A DNA stretch of 64,000 nt from DASSSY01 sp035708205 (lineage in GTDB: Bacteria; Bacteroidota; Bacteroidia; Chitinophagales; Chitinophagaceae): the NCBI GenBank assembly GCA_035708205.1, contig DASSSY010000004.1, positions 124,001 to 188,000 on the forward strand, given 5' to 3'. Within the stretch, counting starts at the first letter, position 1. Each line of letters begins with the position of its first letter. The notes beneath the pieces were generated by a model. That model was not told the origin of the DNA, did not search any database, and saw only the letters and a program-made list of their open reading frames with translations. The position numbers and the translations under genes are program-made. This document shows positions 8,213-18,536 of the stretch, one piece after another.

Positions 8213-10291
8213 TCAATGAATTTCCGTACCGGGCTTGACGGCCTCCGAAGGGCTGATAAATACGAGCTTTCCCTGCTCGTTTTCCGCCATCAGGATCATG
8301 CCTTCACTCATGATGCCCATCATTTTCCGGGGTTTCAGATTGGCCACTACCGTAACCATTCTGTTTAAAACTTCTTCCGGGGAAAAATGCAAAGCGATGC
8401 CTGAAAGGATCGTTCTCTTTTCGCTGCCCAGATCAACTTCCAGTTTTAATAATTTATCTGATTTTTCCATTTTTTCCGCAGCAGTAATCAGACCGGAGCG
8501 CAATTTTACTTTTGCAAAGTCCTCAAAGGTAATAGGTTGTTCTATTATCTCTTGCACAGGATTGTTCTCCAATGGTTTTGCCTGAGCGCTTTTCGCCACC
8601 AGCTTTTTCCTTTGAGCGTCTATTTCCCTATCTTCAATCTTTCTGAACAACAATTCCGGCGGACGCAGCGGGTAGCGTTCTTTGATCAGATCCATCCGGC
8701 CGCCGTTTTCCCATTCCAGCATCCGGGGCACAACTTTCAGCATATGACAGATCTTCGCTGCGGTGAAGGGCAGGAACGGGTTGATGTAAATAGCCAGGTT
8801 TGCGCAAAGTTGTATGGAGATATGGAGGCAGTTATCTATTTCTTTTTGATGCTCTCCCTGTAATTCAGGTGTTTTGGCTAACAACCAGGGCGCTATTTCC
8901 TGCAAATATTTATTGCCTTTCCGCGCCAGCTCAACCACCTCAAAAATGCCTTCACGGAATTTATAACCTTCAATATCCGCGGCGATCTTCTTCCTGGCCT
9001 CGATGATTTCACGGATGAGAGCAAGGTCCGCATCCGTCTTGGCTTCTGGATGATATAAAGGCATCCGTCCGCCGCAAAGCTTATGCATCAATACCATGGC
9101 CCGGTTGACAAAATTACCTAAAACGCCGACCAGCTCATTATTGTTCCGGTTTTGAAATTCTTTCCAGGTGAAATCATTGTCTTTAGTCTCAGGCGCATTG
9201 GCGCATAAAACATAACGCAAACTGTCCTGCATCCCGGGAAAATCCTTTAGATATTCATCCACCCAGACGGCCCAGTTCCTTGACGTCGATACCTTATCTC
9301 CTTCGATATTCAGGAATTCGTTGGCCGGTACGTTTTCCGGCAGGATATAACCGCCATGAGCCTTGAGCATGGCCGGGAAAATGATACAATGGAAAACGAT
9401 ATTGTCCTTTCCTATGAAATGGATGAGCCTGGTATCCTTTTTTTTCCAGAATTCATCCCAGGTCAGGGGCATCAGCTCTTTCGTCGCGCTGATATAGCCA
9501 ATAGGTGCGTCAAACCAAACATAGAGCACCTTTCCTTCGGCATTGGGCAAGGGCACGGGCACGCCCCAATCGCTGTCGCGGGTCATGGCGCGCGCCTGCA
9601 AACCGCCGTCCAGCCAGCTTTTACATTGGCCGTAAACGTTGGGCTTCCATTCATCTTTTTTGCCTTCAACGATCCATTTCTCCAAAAAATCCTGGTATTT
9701 ATTCAAGGGAAAATACCAGTGTTTAGTTTTTTTCATGGTCAAAGGCGCATTGCTCAAAGCGCTTTTGGGATTGATGAGCTGCTCGGGCGACAAAGTGCTG
9801 CCGCATTTTTCGCATTGGTCACCATAGGCATTTTCATTGCCGCAGACCGGGCAGGTGCCGGTTATATAACGGTCGGCCAGGAACATCTTTTTCTCAGCAT
9901 CAAAAAACTGCTCGCTTTCCCGTTCTTCAAACACACCATCGTCATATAGTTTTTTGAAAAAATCCTGGGCCGTCTGCCGGTGAATATCCGAACTGGTACG
10001 GGAAAAGATATCAAAAGAAATACCTATTCCCGCAAAACTGTTCCTGATAACCTCATGATAACGGTCAACGACTTCCTGCGGTGTGATGTTTTCCTTCATG
10101 GCGCGAATGGTAATGGGCACGCCATGCTCATCACTTCCGCAAATAAATCTGACTTCCTTTTTATTGGCACGCTGAAAGCGTACAAAAATATCGGCAGGCA
10201 AATAACAACCGGCCAAATGGCCGATATGTACCGGGCCGTTTGCATAGGGCAAAGCGGCGGTTACTAAAATTTTCCTATTATCCTCGCTCAT
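8213..10291 (-). CDS. metG: Methionine--tRNA ligase
   Basis: A 692-residue class I aminoacyl-tRNA synthetase that charges tRNA-Met in the cytoplasm. The HIGH motif is at residues 22-25 (VHIGHLAG). A CPVCG...CEKCG zinc knuckle lies at about 147-164, and the KMSKS-type loop is present as KVSTS at about residue 340. The anticodon-binding helical domain follows. The last 110 residues form a Trbp111/EMAPII-type tRNA-binding OB-fold (FAKVKLRSGLITAAEKMEKSDKLLKLEVD and MGIMSEGMIL), which also mediates dimerisation. Length and domain order are standard. It is 59 nt downstream of sprA on the same strand and 46 nt upstream of the adaptor gene. Confidence 0.97.
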   Translation of the reverse strand: MSEDNRKILVTAALPYANGPVHIGHLAGCYLPADIFVRFQRANKKEVRFICGSDEHGVPITIRAMKENITPQEVVDRYHEVIRNSFAGIGISFDIFSRTSSDIHRQTAQDFFKKLYDDGVFEERESEQFFDAEKKMFLADRYITGTCPVCGNENAYGDQCEKCGSTLSPEQLINPKSALSNAPLTMKKTKHWYFPLNKYQDFLEKWIVEGKKDEWKPNVYGQCKSWLDGGLQARAMTRDSDWGVPVPLPNAEGKVLYVWFDAPIGYISATKELMPLTWDEFWKKKDTRLIHFIGKDNIVFHCIIFPAMLKAHGGYILPENVPANEFLNIEGDKVSTSRNWAVWVDEYLKDFPGMQDSLRYVLCANAPETKDNDFTWKEFQNRNNNELVGVLGNFVNRAMVLMHKLCGGRMPLYHPEAKTDADLALIREIIEARKKIAADIEGYKFREGIFEVVELARKGNKYLQEIAPWLLAKTPELQGEHQKEIDNCLHISIQLCANLAIYINPFLPFTAAKICHMLKVVPRMLEWENGGRMDLIKERYPLRPPELLFRKIEDREIDAQRKKLVAKSAQAKPLENNPVQEIIEQPITFEDFAKVKLRSGLITAAEKMEKSDKLLKLEVDLGSEKRTILSGIALHFSPEEVLNRMVTVVANLKPRKMMGIMSEGMILMAENEQGKLVFISPSEAVKPGTEIH

Positions 10292-10350
10292 AATTAAAAC
10301 AATAACGCAAAAATCGTAAATATTTTCGGGTAAGGAAAGAAAAATTAACC

Positions 10351-13300
10351 TTACTGCGCAAATAAGAAACGAATGGTTACACCCGCCCGTGTTGTGGTTA
10401 TCGGATAAGCGTTGGACATTGCCGGAATACTTTGACGCCGGTCATAATATAACTGCAACTGCAGGTTATCATTTATCGTATAATCAATGGTCGGGGATAT
10501 GGTGATCACTTTCTGACCATTGGTTGGCAGGACCGTATTGTCCATCAGGTAGCTATTGGTTTGAATGTCGTTCCTGAATCCGACATCCAACCTGAAATTA
10601 ATATCGTTTTTCAGCCTGTTGACCCCAAAGACACTAAATGGCAATACCATACCGTGAACCCGGTCCCCGGCGCCCAGAATAAATTCGGTAGATTTATTCT
10701 CACTGACCTGGTAATCCACTAAGCTAAGGCTTAGCGTCCTTGTTTTATTGAAATGAAGGCTGAGGCTGAGCCCGCTCGTGAAAGCAATGTCAATCCCGAT
10801 AAGCGGGTTAAGGCTTTCGGAAATGGTCACATTCGGCACCTGGAAGAACGGCACATAATTGTTCGAATTAGAATCAATAAACGACGGGAAGCCCATACCC
10901 AGGATATCCTGATAATATAAGGAACTGATAAAGCTGTTCATGGATAACGTTCCGGAATAGTTGTTGGTCAGGCTGAAGTTTGTAATGACATCCCTGAATG
11001 CCGGCAACTTGGACAAGCCGTTATAGGTAATGCTCCAGTTAGGCATCGGCCGGAAGCCTTTAAAAGGATTGCTGCGGATATCGTTGCTGGCATCGGTCAT
11101 CAAAGGCATATCGCCGGCGTTTCTTCCGCTATAGGCGGCAATAAATGCAGGGATCAGCACCTGTTGCGCGTATTGGGTATAGCCTTTGGCATAATCGGGA
11201 TCGGAAGGGTCGGGCAAACCCGCGGTATAAGGATTCGCATCGCCCAATCGTTGGGAAATGACCTCACGATTCCGGAGGAATTGCTTATACAATGCGGAAG
11301 CTTCATTAGCATGCGCAGGCGAGAAAATGGTTTTCAGGCCGACAAAGGAAACATTAAACGTGCCTAAACTGTAAGGACTGAAATGACGGAAAGCATTGGC
11401 ACTGTCATCATACTTGAAGGTTTCCGTATAATCCTTTGAAAACTGTTTGTTCCATTTCAGGTCGATCCTGAAATCCGGGAAAGGCTCCAAAGTTGCCGTA
11501 ATATTATAATTTTGGGCAAAGGTTTGGTGTATCTGGCCATTAAAGATACTGTCGCGGGTAATCCTGTTGAGCGCCGCCTGCTGGTTGATCCATGCTTCAT
11601 CAGGTTGGAGGCCAAAAGCAAATCCATACCAGCCGTTTGACGAACGATCATTGACCCCGAAGAACCTGGTACTGTCCATAAAGCCGGGCAGTACGGTACC
11701 TGAATTATCCGAATAATTCACATTTACCCGCTTAAGCATGGTCGCCAACCGGCCGGAAACCCTGAGCCCGTCTGAAACATCCGGCAAAATTCTGCTTCTT
11801 TGTTGGCGCCAGGCCCTGATCTCCTTTCTAAAAGCTTTCCGGTTCTTTTTCTTCAAAGCATGAAAAGCGATATTCAGCGCCTTAGGGCTTAAAGAATCAG
11901 CATTGGGTATATCCGAACGCTTAACTTTTTTCTTTTTGGGTCGGGGAGGCAGTGCCTGCTTATGTTCTTCCTGTTTTGGAACAATACCATCCTGTTGCGG
12001 CTTATTTTTTGTCAGATTGCCCTTGATGTCCATCCCCTTGAACGTGGTTGATTTGCGGCTGTCATTTCCATTATCGTTATCGGGTTTCGGTGTATTGATC
12101 GCCCGCAGCCAACGCCATTTGTTATATAATTGGGTAAAATTGAAATTGGCATTGACCTGCCGGGTTTGTGTATTGGCGATGACGTTACCCAAGTCCCGGG
12201 CCAGCAATGAGGCCCCGGTCCAATTATAGGTGGAAGAATAGGTCAGGTTAACATTTGTCCAGTCCAGGAAGGGGAACTTTGTGGTGGGCAAATTATAGGT
12301 CAGGTTCAAAGACTGCGTGAAATAAGTATTTCGTCCAAAACGCGATAAATTGTTCCAAAGGCTGTCCTGCTTGGCTTTTGAGTCAATCCTGCCGTAAGGC
12401 TCGTCAATACGTGACTGGTTCTCACCGGTATAGTTGAACGATAAGGACCGGGTCAGCTCCCAGCGCAGGCTATAGGTCCGTTGCCAGGTAAAATTCTTAA
12501 AGTAGGTAGGCGGAAGATCATAATTGCCGTCATCCAGGTTGCGGACCTGTGTTTCATCAAATATCCGGTACAGCTCATTCCGGAAGGTGATGCTGCTGGG
12601 CAGGTAATTAAAGTTGAAATCTTTTACAAACCGCAACCACTTGGATTTCATTTTTGAACGACGGAAAGGCATGACGCTTTTGCCTTTGATGGAATAAGTA
12701 TAGCCTAAGTTCAGTCTTTGCTCCGTCAGCTCGTCATGATCTATAAGCGGCGTATGTTTATAAGTCCGGTTGAACGAATAGCTTAAATCAAAGTTGCGCA
12801 AGCTCCAGGGCATGGCAATCTTATTTTTTTCGGCATTGCCCTGGTAACGCATATTGGTTACATTAAAGCTGGTAATGGAGGTAAAATCCTGCGCCGCCTT
12901 TAATAAAGAATCCTGCTGATAAGGGCTTAAGGATTTGATTTGTTCACTAAGGATTTCGTCATTGTCATAAGGGTTGTACTTAGGATTGCTGACCACTTCC
13001 GAATAAGCCGCATAAACCGGCAGCTGCATACCCCATTTCGAAGGCATCAGGCGTCCCAGGTTCAGGTTTGTAGAGGCATCATAGGTATAAAAATTATCCT
13101 GCGACCGTTCGTCGATCTTCTGGTCGATATTGCCATAGCCGACGGTGTGCATCGTTCCGCCCAGATGCACATTACCCAAATCCGCTAACTGGATGTCTGC
13201 CTGGCCGGAGGCGGCATAAGCCGGGGTTTCCTTTGGCCCGGCCATACGCAAATCATCAAACCAGACTTCCATACACTTGGACATACCGTCGTCACTTGGA

Positions 13301-16300
13301 TTGTTCAATGTTTTTTTCGGGTTGAGCACCCCAAGCATGATATTGCGCACATTTCCGATACTTGGGTTTCCAATGATGATGATCGTATTACCCTTGTCGT
13401 CCGTGGTTTGATACGGCAAATAAGACGGGAACCCCTGGCTGTTCCGCCTGTTTTTAGCGGCAACCAGCTGGTCAAAATAAACATCCATCTGGTTGGCTTC
13501 TGGCCAGATCTGATTAGCGTCTGAAGTATTGGGCGGTGTGATCTTCAGCGGCACCTGATATTCATAATAGTTATTGGTAAAGTCACTACCGATCCTTATA
13601 AACGCAGACACATCGCCATCCTGAAGCGGTGGCTGATCCGTTACCGACTCCGCGTGAATAAACATCTTCAGATGCGTGTATTGACGCATGTCCAAGGTTT
13701 GTTGCTTGAATACCGCGCGGGCATCGCCATCTTTTAATCCACAAATTTGCAAAGACATGGACTGCTCATCCTGTTGCAAGGTTTGGCCGGTAAGCCCCCC
13801 GGGAGCGGTCTGGCGGTTAATGCCCGGCGGAATACGATAGGGCACCGGGCTACGGTCGTAGTTCTCTTCCAGGCCAACAGAGGTCAGGGAAAAATTAGTT
13901 TGCTTTTGCTGGTCTTCGGGAATATTCTCGCCCGGGGAGATCAATGAAAATAAATAACGCCGCCATTGATTACGATCAAACTGCAACTGTGCAAACCTGA
14001 GGGTAACGCTGTCCTGGAAGCCGGTCAGGAACATACGGATAAACCTGATGGAACGAAAATCGCCAATGCCGCCGACGGCTTTATCGTAATCATTAATCGG
14101 CACCTTAAAATGGTACCAGGTCTCGGTTTGATACCGGCCGCTGGGCAATTTCACGTTTGTTTTCTTGACATCGGTAATAAAATTCCTGCCGACCTGCATT
14201 TGTTGAGGACGCAAATCAATACGGTATTGATAATAAGCCTCGGTTTCGTTCAGGGTGTTATCATTATTGATGTCCTCAGATTCGGGCAATGCAGATCCCG
14301 AAGTGGTATATTTCGTATTCAGATCGGACACTGGAGAGTTGCCCTGAGGGTTATTAAAATATTTATAGCGCCGCAAAGCACTAATCTTTTGCTCATCATA
14401 ATCATCTCCACGGTAAAAATGATAATTATCCGAAGCCGGGTCTTCCTGCAAACGGTTAAACGACGCCGGGGACAGGCGGCTTTGCATGGCTGTCAGGAAA
14501 TCTTTATAAAAATCCCGTTCTTCATTGTCGTCCAATTCATCATAACCGACATCCTGCACTTTCCGGGCATCCGGGTCATTGCTGAATGACCGGGTAATCT
14601 GTTGCTGGAAATTGGGAACGTACCCCCAGGATGTCTTATCCAGCTTGGCCAGATCCTTTGGATAGGGAATACCGTTTTCAAAAGATAACCGGCCATCTTT
14701 TAAAACATCCTCCGAAACGTTTCCCAAATTTAAATACAGGAATCCACCGGCCTGGGGACTTTTATCATAAATATAAGGGTCCAAAACCCAGAAAGACACA
14801 TACTCGACATTTGAGGATTCAAAATCACTGCTGTTATTGTCAATCGCGCGTTGAATACCACCCCAGCGGGTGTCCGGGTTCTCTAGTTTACCATCTGTGC
14901 TGACACCGTTTTCAACGAAATTGTAAGGGCCTCTTTCATAAGGATAATAACCCAGATCAAAAGTGCTTAACGTGCTTTGGACGGATGGCAAATCTTTTTG
15001 TGAGAATATTTCCTGCTGCTGAACCAGACGCCAATAATCCTGCTGCGCCGTATCCGATTTGATATTGGACGGTGTGCCGGCATATCCGCCAACCAGATTC
15101 GGATCGAGCATATACCAGGCCAGCCTTGCCCGATTATAGCCATTGGACAGGTCCGGGTTTTTAGCCTCCGGAAATAAGGTCTGGCCGTTCTGATCCGTAG
15201 CGTCCGTGGGCGTACTGGCCAGGGACCAGCTGGTTACCGGAAAACGCAGGTCGATAGAGTTGCTTGAGCCTTCAAAATCATCAATGGCAACGGAACCATC
15301 AGGATCCGTCGCGTTAATTAATTTTTGGTGTCCGGGAAAAATACCAGCGATCTCCCCGCTCAACGATAAAAGAGAAGGCGCGGTGGTACTGTAAAACGGC
15401 AATTTATCCAGGGCCCGCGTCAGGGCCGGGAATTCGTTTTGATAATTGGCATCTATGCCGATGACCGTATTTTTTATAGGCTCATCCCCCGCCTGAACAA
15501 TCTCAAAAAAAGGTCGCTCCGTCAAACGCATAATCGTTCCGCCCAATGTTAAATGCTCATTGGCATAATAGTCAAAACGAAGGCCCCAAAAACTTTGACT
15601 GACCATACCGAATGTCGCATTATCTTCAAAGGAGATATTAATGGGAATACCGGAATTCAAAACGCCCTGGTTCAAAATAGTGACCGCTCCCCGGCTGTAA
15701 TCCACCGAATAATCCACTCCTTCCGCCAAACGCTGACCACCGGCAGTTACCGAGACGGAGCCTTGTGGAATATTGAACCCGCCCAGGCTGATCTCTGATC
15801 CGGACGTGCCTTTATAGCTGCCTTTAATGACAAACCTGTTATTCTGCTGAAACTGGTCGGCTATGGACTTTGTGGAGTCATAAAGCATTTGAAACAAATA
15901 GCGCTTTTCCAATTTCGGGTCATTGCCCAATGCCGGCTTCAAAGCGCTGCCAAAAGGTTCCAATACAGGGAAAATGATTTTCCCCTGCTGCGCGTTGACC
16001 GTAATGCCATCCACAAAGTCGAATACCCCGTCCGGTGACGGATCATTCTGACTGTTCAGCCGATCCAGATGCAATAGGGAAATAATGGGGACTCCGGCTT
16101 GCGGTCCCTCCGGCAAATACCTTTTTTCTCCTCCAGACGGTGATTCAAAAACGACATTCAGCCTGAAATCCTGGGAAGATAAATTACCGTAGCTATTGGA
16201 AATCGTATAAACATTCTTCATCATTAATTTCCAGATAGGTAACGTTGGCCGGGGAGACGTGCCTTTCAATAGCTTTAGAAATATTACTTTCTGGTTAGCG

Positions 16301-17778
16301 GAATCCGGAGGAAGGTCTTCTGCGAATTCACCCACCTGATAAGTTTTTCCGTTGTAGGTATAACGATACGCAACCGCCAGGATATCATCAGCATTGACCT
16401 GGGTGTTCAGCGATATATATCCCAGTTGCGACTGAAATGAAAATTCGGAAGGCTGTAACTGGCGCATCGTACTTCTTTGGAAATCCATCCCATCCTGCAA
16501 TCCCAGTCCCAATGCCGCCTGCGTAGCCGTACTCTGCCGCCTGGCATCCGGTGTTTGCGACAACATTTGGTATAACCTGTTGGCACGGTTGTCCGGTAAA
16601 TCGCGCGAGCCGGCATCGGTCAATGTGGCACGGTAAGGCGTTTTTTCACCCAGGTCCATAAAAGATAAAACATCCCGGACCCCTTGTGTGGCCCCGGTTC
16701 TGTTGGTTACCCACACTTCCACCTTTTGAATAGTGACCTGGGAATTGATGACCGGAAGATTTTCCAGTGCCTTTTCGTAATGGCTTCTGAAATACTGCCC
16801 TAAAAAGAAATTCCGGTTCTCGTCGTAATTATCGATCTTGATCTCAAAATCCTGTGTTTGCGCCCCTCCCTGAACAGTAATGGATTTTCTTTGTGATTTT
16901 TGTTGGGAAATAACGCCGGTAACCATCAGTTTACCAAACTGCAATTGCGTTTTCAGGCCAAATAAGGAAAGCGGTCCCGTCAGCAGGCTGCTCTTTAAGG
17001 GAAAGCTGACATTCCCGGCTTCGACTTTCCGGATAATATCGTCGTCTCCACCGGCATACTCTATTTTCTGCATGTTCTGCTGACCAAAAGTCGGCTTGGT
17101 ATTTTGGCTGATATTTAATTTTAGCTTTGTACCGATTTGAGCTACCAGATTGACATTCATATTCATGTCAAAATCAAAGATCCCGTATTTTTGGGCGCTT
17201 TGAATCATGTTGGGATTTTTCATGTTCTGCCAGCTGCCGCCAAAAGTCAGGTCGAGATTTCCCTGTGGCTTAACGCTGATGGTATTACCGCCAAACAGGC
17301 GGTCAAAAATACTCTTTTTGGATAAGGTAGGAAGCTTGGCTTCCTGATTGAACATGCTTAAGGCGGCTAACCGCTGGCGGAAATATTCATTCTCGGCCTG
17401 CCGCGCCCGGTATTCATAATAATCGCCCGCGTCCATGGACACCGGCGGCCGGATAGTTTGGTCGCCCGCTTTCTGGATTATATCATAACTGCTGTCTTCG
17501 GGATTATAATGTACCTCCTGATGGTAATTTGCCGGGGGATTAAAATCCATAGAAGAAGGGCTTTCGCTGTTTTCCGGGTAGCCGGTTTTCCCGTCGTGCA
17601 GCGGGAACCGCAGACTGTCTTCACCATGGCTATCCGTAGAATCCGCTCCCGGAAACGGAATTGGCGGGAAAAAAGGCCTGGCATCACTTTTGGCAGTTTT
17701 CAATTGTGCCAGGGCCACAATGGTCAATAAGGCCAACAGCGCTTTAATACCCCAATATGTCTTTCTTTGCTTACTCAA
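10351..17778 (-). CDS. sprA: T9SS outer-membrane translocon protein SprA
   Basis: A giant 2475-residue protein, one of the largest in Bacteroidota genomes, and the outer-membrane translocon of the type IX secretion system. An N-terminal signal sequence (KALLALLTIVALAQL) is followed by two long barrel/plug regions. Recognisable SprA features are the NLDLTFGGSWQNMKNPNMIQSA segment, GNVSFPLKSSLLTG, ATDPDGSVAIDDFEGS, a lysine-rich linker (PPRPKKKKVKRS), and a C-terminus built from beta strands ending in TTTRAGVTIRFLFAQ with a terminal aromatic region. The start is a TTG codon at 17776-17778; no ATG precedes the signal peptide in frame. A TAATTTTG box overlaps this start. ruvA lies 54 nt upstream on the same strand, an arrangement I recall from other Bacteroidota. 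Confidence 0.95.
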   Translation of the reverse strand: MSKQRKTYWGIKALLALLTIVALAQLKTAKSDARPFFPPIPFPGADSTDSHGEDSLRFPLHDGKTGYPENSESPSSMDFNPPANYHQEVHYNPEDSSYDIIQKAGDQTIRPPVSMDAGDYYEYRARQAENEYFRQRLAALSMFNQEAKLPTLSKKSIFDRLFGGNTISVKPQGNLDLTFGGSWQNMKNPNMIQSAQKYGIFDFDMNMNVNLVAQIGTKLKLNISQNTKPTFGQQNMQKIEYAGGDDDIIRKVEAGNVSFPLKSSLLTGPLSLFGLKTQLQFGKLMVTGVISQQKSQRKSITVQGGAQTQDFEIKIDNYDENRNFFLGQYFRSHYEKALENLPVINSQVTIQKVEVWVTNRTGATQGVRDVLSFMDLGEKTPYRATLTDAGSRDLPDNRANRLYQMLSQTPDARRQSTATQAALGLGLQDGMDFQRSTMRQLQPSEFSFQSQLGYISLNTQVNADDILAVAYRYTYNGKTYQVGEFAEDLPPDSANQKVIFLKLLKGTSPRPTLPIWKLMMKNVYTISNSYGNLSSQDFRLNVVFESPSGGEKRYLPEGPQAGVPIISLLHLDRLNSQNDPSPDGVFDFVDGITVNAQQGKIIFPVLEPFGSALKPALGNDPKLEKRYLFQMLYDSTKSIADQFQQNNRFVIKGSYKGTSGSEISLGGFNIPQGSVSVTAGGQRLAEGVDYSVDYSRGAVTILNQGVLNSGIPINISFEDNATFGMVSQSFWGLRFDYYANEHLTLGGTIMRLTERPFFEIVQAGDEPIKNTVIGIDANYQNEFPALTRALDKLPFYSTTAPSLLSLSGEIAGIFPGHQKLINATDPDGSVAIDDFEGSSNSIDLRFPVTSWSLASTPTDATDQNGQTLFPEAKNPDLSNGYNRARLAWYMLDPNLVGGYAGTPSNIKSDTAQQDYWRLVQQQEIFSQKDLPSVQSTLSTFDLGYYPYERGPYNFVENGVSTDGKLENPDTRWGGIQRAIDNNSSDFESSNVEYVSFWVLDPYIYDKSPQAGGFLYLNLGNVSEDVLKDGRLSFENGIPYPKDLAKLDKTSWGYVPNFQQQITRSFSNDPDARKVQDVGYDELDDNEERDFYKDFLTAMQSRLSPASFNRLQEDPASDNYHFYRGDDYDEQKISALRRYKYFNNPQGNSPVSDLNTKYTTSGSALPESEDINNDNTLNETEAYYQYRIDLRPQQMQVGRNFITDVKKTNVKLPSGRYQTETWYHFKVPINDYDKAVGGIGDFRSIRFIRMFLTGFQDSVTLRFAQLQFDRNQWRRYLFSLISPGENIPEDQQKQTNFSLTSVGLEENYDRSPVPYRIPPGINRQTAPGGLTGQTLQQDEQSMSLQICGLKDGDARAVFKQQTLDMRQYTHLKMFIHAESVTDQPPLQDGDVSAFIRIGSDFTNNYYEYQVPLKITPPNTSDANQIWPEANQMDVYFDQLVAAKNRRNSQGFPSYLPYQTTDDKGNTIIIIGNPSIGNVRNIMLGVLNPKKTLNNPSDDGMSKCMEVWFDDLRMAGPKETPAYAASGQADIQLADLGNVHLGGTMHTVGYGNIDQKIDERSQDNFYTYDASTNLNLGRLMPSKWGMQLPVYAAYSEVVSNPKYNPYDNDEILSEQIKSLSPYQQDSLLKAAQDFTSITSFNVTNMRYQGNAEKNKIAMPWSLRNFDLSYSFNRTYKHTPLIDHDELTEQRLNLGYTYSIKGKSVMPFRRSKMKSKWLRFVKDFNFNYLPSSITFRNELYRIFDETQVRNLDDGNYDLPPTYFKNFTWQRTYSLRWELTRSLSFNYTGENQSRIDEPYGRIDSKAKQDSLWNNLSRFGRNTYFTQSLNLTYNLPTTKFPFLDWTNVNLTYSSTYNWTGASLLARDLGNVIANTQTRQVNANFNFTQLYNKWRWLRAINTPKPDNDNGNDSRKSTTFKGMDIKGNLTKNKPQQDGIVPKQEEHKQALPPRPKKKKVKRSDIPNADSLSPKALNIAFHALKKKNRKAFRKEIRAWRQQRSRILPDVSDGLRVSGRLATMLKRVNVNYSDNSGTVLPGFMDSTRFFGVNDRSSNGWYGFAFGLQPDEAWINQQAALNRITRDSIFNGQIHQTFAQNYNITATLEPFPDFRIDLKWNKQFSKDYTETFKYDDSANAFRHFSPYSLGTFNVSFVGLKTIFSPAHANEASALYKQFLRNREVISQRLGDANPYTAGLPDPSDPDYAKGYTQYAQQVLIPAFIAAYSGRNAGDMPLMTDASNDIRSNPFKGFRPMPNWSITYNGLSKLPAFRDVITNFSLTNNYSGTLSMNSFISSLYYQDILGMGFPSFIDSNSNNYVPFFQVPNVTISESLNPLIGIDIAFTSGLSLSLHFNKTRTLSLSLVDYQVSENKSTEFILGAGDRVHGMVLPFSVFGVNRLKNDINFRLDVGFRNDIQTNSYLMDNTVLPTNGQKVITISPTIDYTINDNLQLQLYYDRRQSIPAMSNAYPITTTRAGVTIRFLFAQ

Positions 17779-17832
17779 AATTATTTCTAATAATTGCCCC
17801 TCAATTTTGGGTAAATGATAATATCAATATTT

Positions 17833-18420
17833 TTACAGGCATTTTAATGCCGTCTTTATCCAATCTTCGACCGAATAAAGATCTTCTTCAGGCAAATTGG
17901 ATTTAGCTTTTTTTAACGCCGATTCCGCAACGCCTTTAGCAATGCCCAAACCCAACAATGCATTTAACGCATCGGCGCCCTTTGTATTGTGTCCGGCAAT
18001 GGCTTTTTCTCCCCCTGACAAATCCGGTAATTTTCCTTTTAATTCCAATATTATTCTCTGCGCGGTCTTCGCGCCGATGCCTTTTACTTTCTCCAGCGCT
18101 TTACTATCGCCCGACTCTATAATAGTGTGTAACTGGGCGGCGGTCAAAGAGGATAATAATATTCTGGCGGTTGCCGCCCCCACTCCTGAAACGGCCAAAA
18201 GTTTCCGGAACGATTCCCGTTCCGCTTCTGTGGCAAAACCATACAAAACCCAGGCATCTTCGCGAATTTGCAGGTGCGTAAACAGCCGGCATTGCTTCCT
18301 GTCCCTTATGGCTTCATAAGTATTCAGCGTCAATTGTATTTCATAGCCAATCCCCCCTATATCCAGGTAGGCCGTTGAAGGATTCAGCATATTGATTTTT
18401 CCATCCAGATAAGCAAACAT
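17833..18420 (-). CDS. ruvA: Holliday junction branch migration subunit RuvA
   Basis: A 195-residue protein. The preferred start is ATG 18420 (MFAYLDGKI, the normal RuvA beginning); an upstream GTG would add two residues. It has the N-terminal OB-fold (domain I), tandem helix-hairpin-helix motifs (VSGVGAATARILLSSL and VKGIGAKTAQRIILELKGKL), and a small C-terminal domain III (DALNALLGLGIAKGVAESALKKA) that contacts RuvB. RuvA tetramers bind four-way junctions and load the RuvB motor. It is the promoter-proximal gene of the run ruvA-sprA-metG. Confidence 0.97.
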   Translation of the reverse strand: MFAYLDGKINMLNPSTAYLDIGGIGYEIQLTLNTYEAIRDRKQCRLFTHLQIREDAWVLYGFATEAERESFRKLLAVSGVGAATARILLSSLTAAQLHTIIESGDSKALEKVKGIGAKTAQRIILELKGKLPDLSGGEKAIAGHNTKGADALNALLGLGIAKGVAESALKKAKSNLPEEDLYSVEDWIKTALKCL

Positions 18421-18444
18421 TGGCACACGATTAACTTCTGAAAA

Positions 18445-18475
18445 TTAAAAAAACGCTGCAGAAACTAACAGCGTT
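18445..18475 (-). terminator. Rho-independent terminator after the DUF6089-like gene
   Basis: Inverted repeat AACGCTG (18452-18458) and CAGCGTT (18469-18475) with a 10-nt loop. Read on the minus strand it is followed by a T-run, encoded by the A-rich stretch just left of the stem. It separates the barrel-protein gene from ruvA. Confidence 0.65.
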
Positions 18476-18536
18476 CTTAAATGAGCTAAAATTAAAGTAA
18501 AAAAAAGAAACAGAAAATAATTTTAAACTTTATTGT

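Noticed and set aside
9356..9949. Open + strand frame of 197 codons inside metG
   Set aside because: It lies wholly antisense to a strongly conserved metG, begins and ends arbitrarily and has no protein-family motif. It is a codon-usage shadow.
13966..14589. Open + strand frame of 207 codons inside sprA
   Set aside because: Antisense to sprA with no promoter, start context or motif. Long antisense frames are expected across a 7.4-kb gene.
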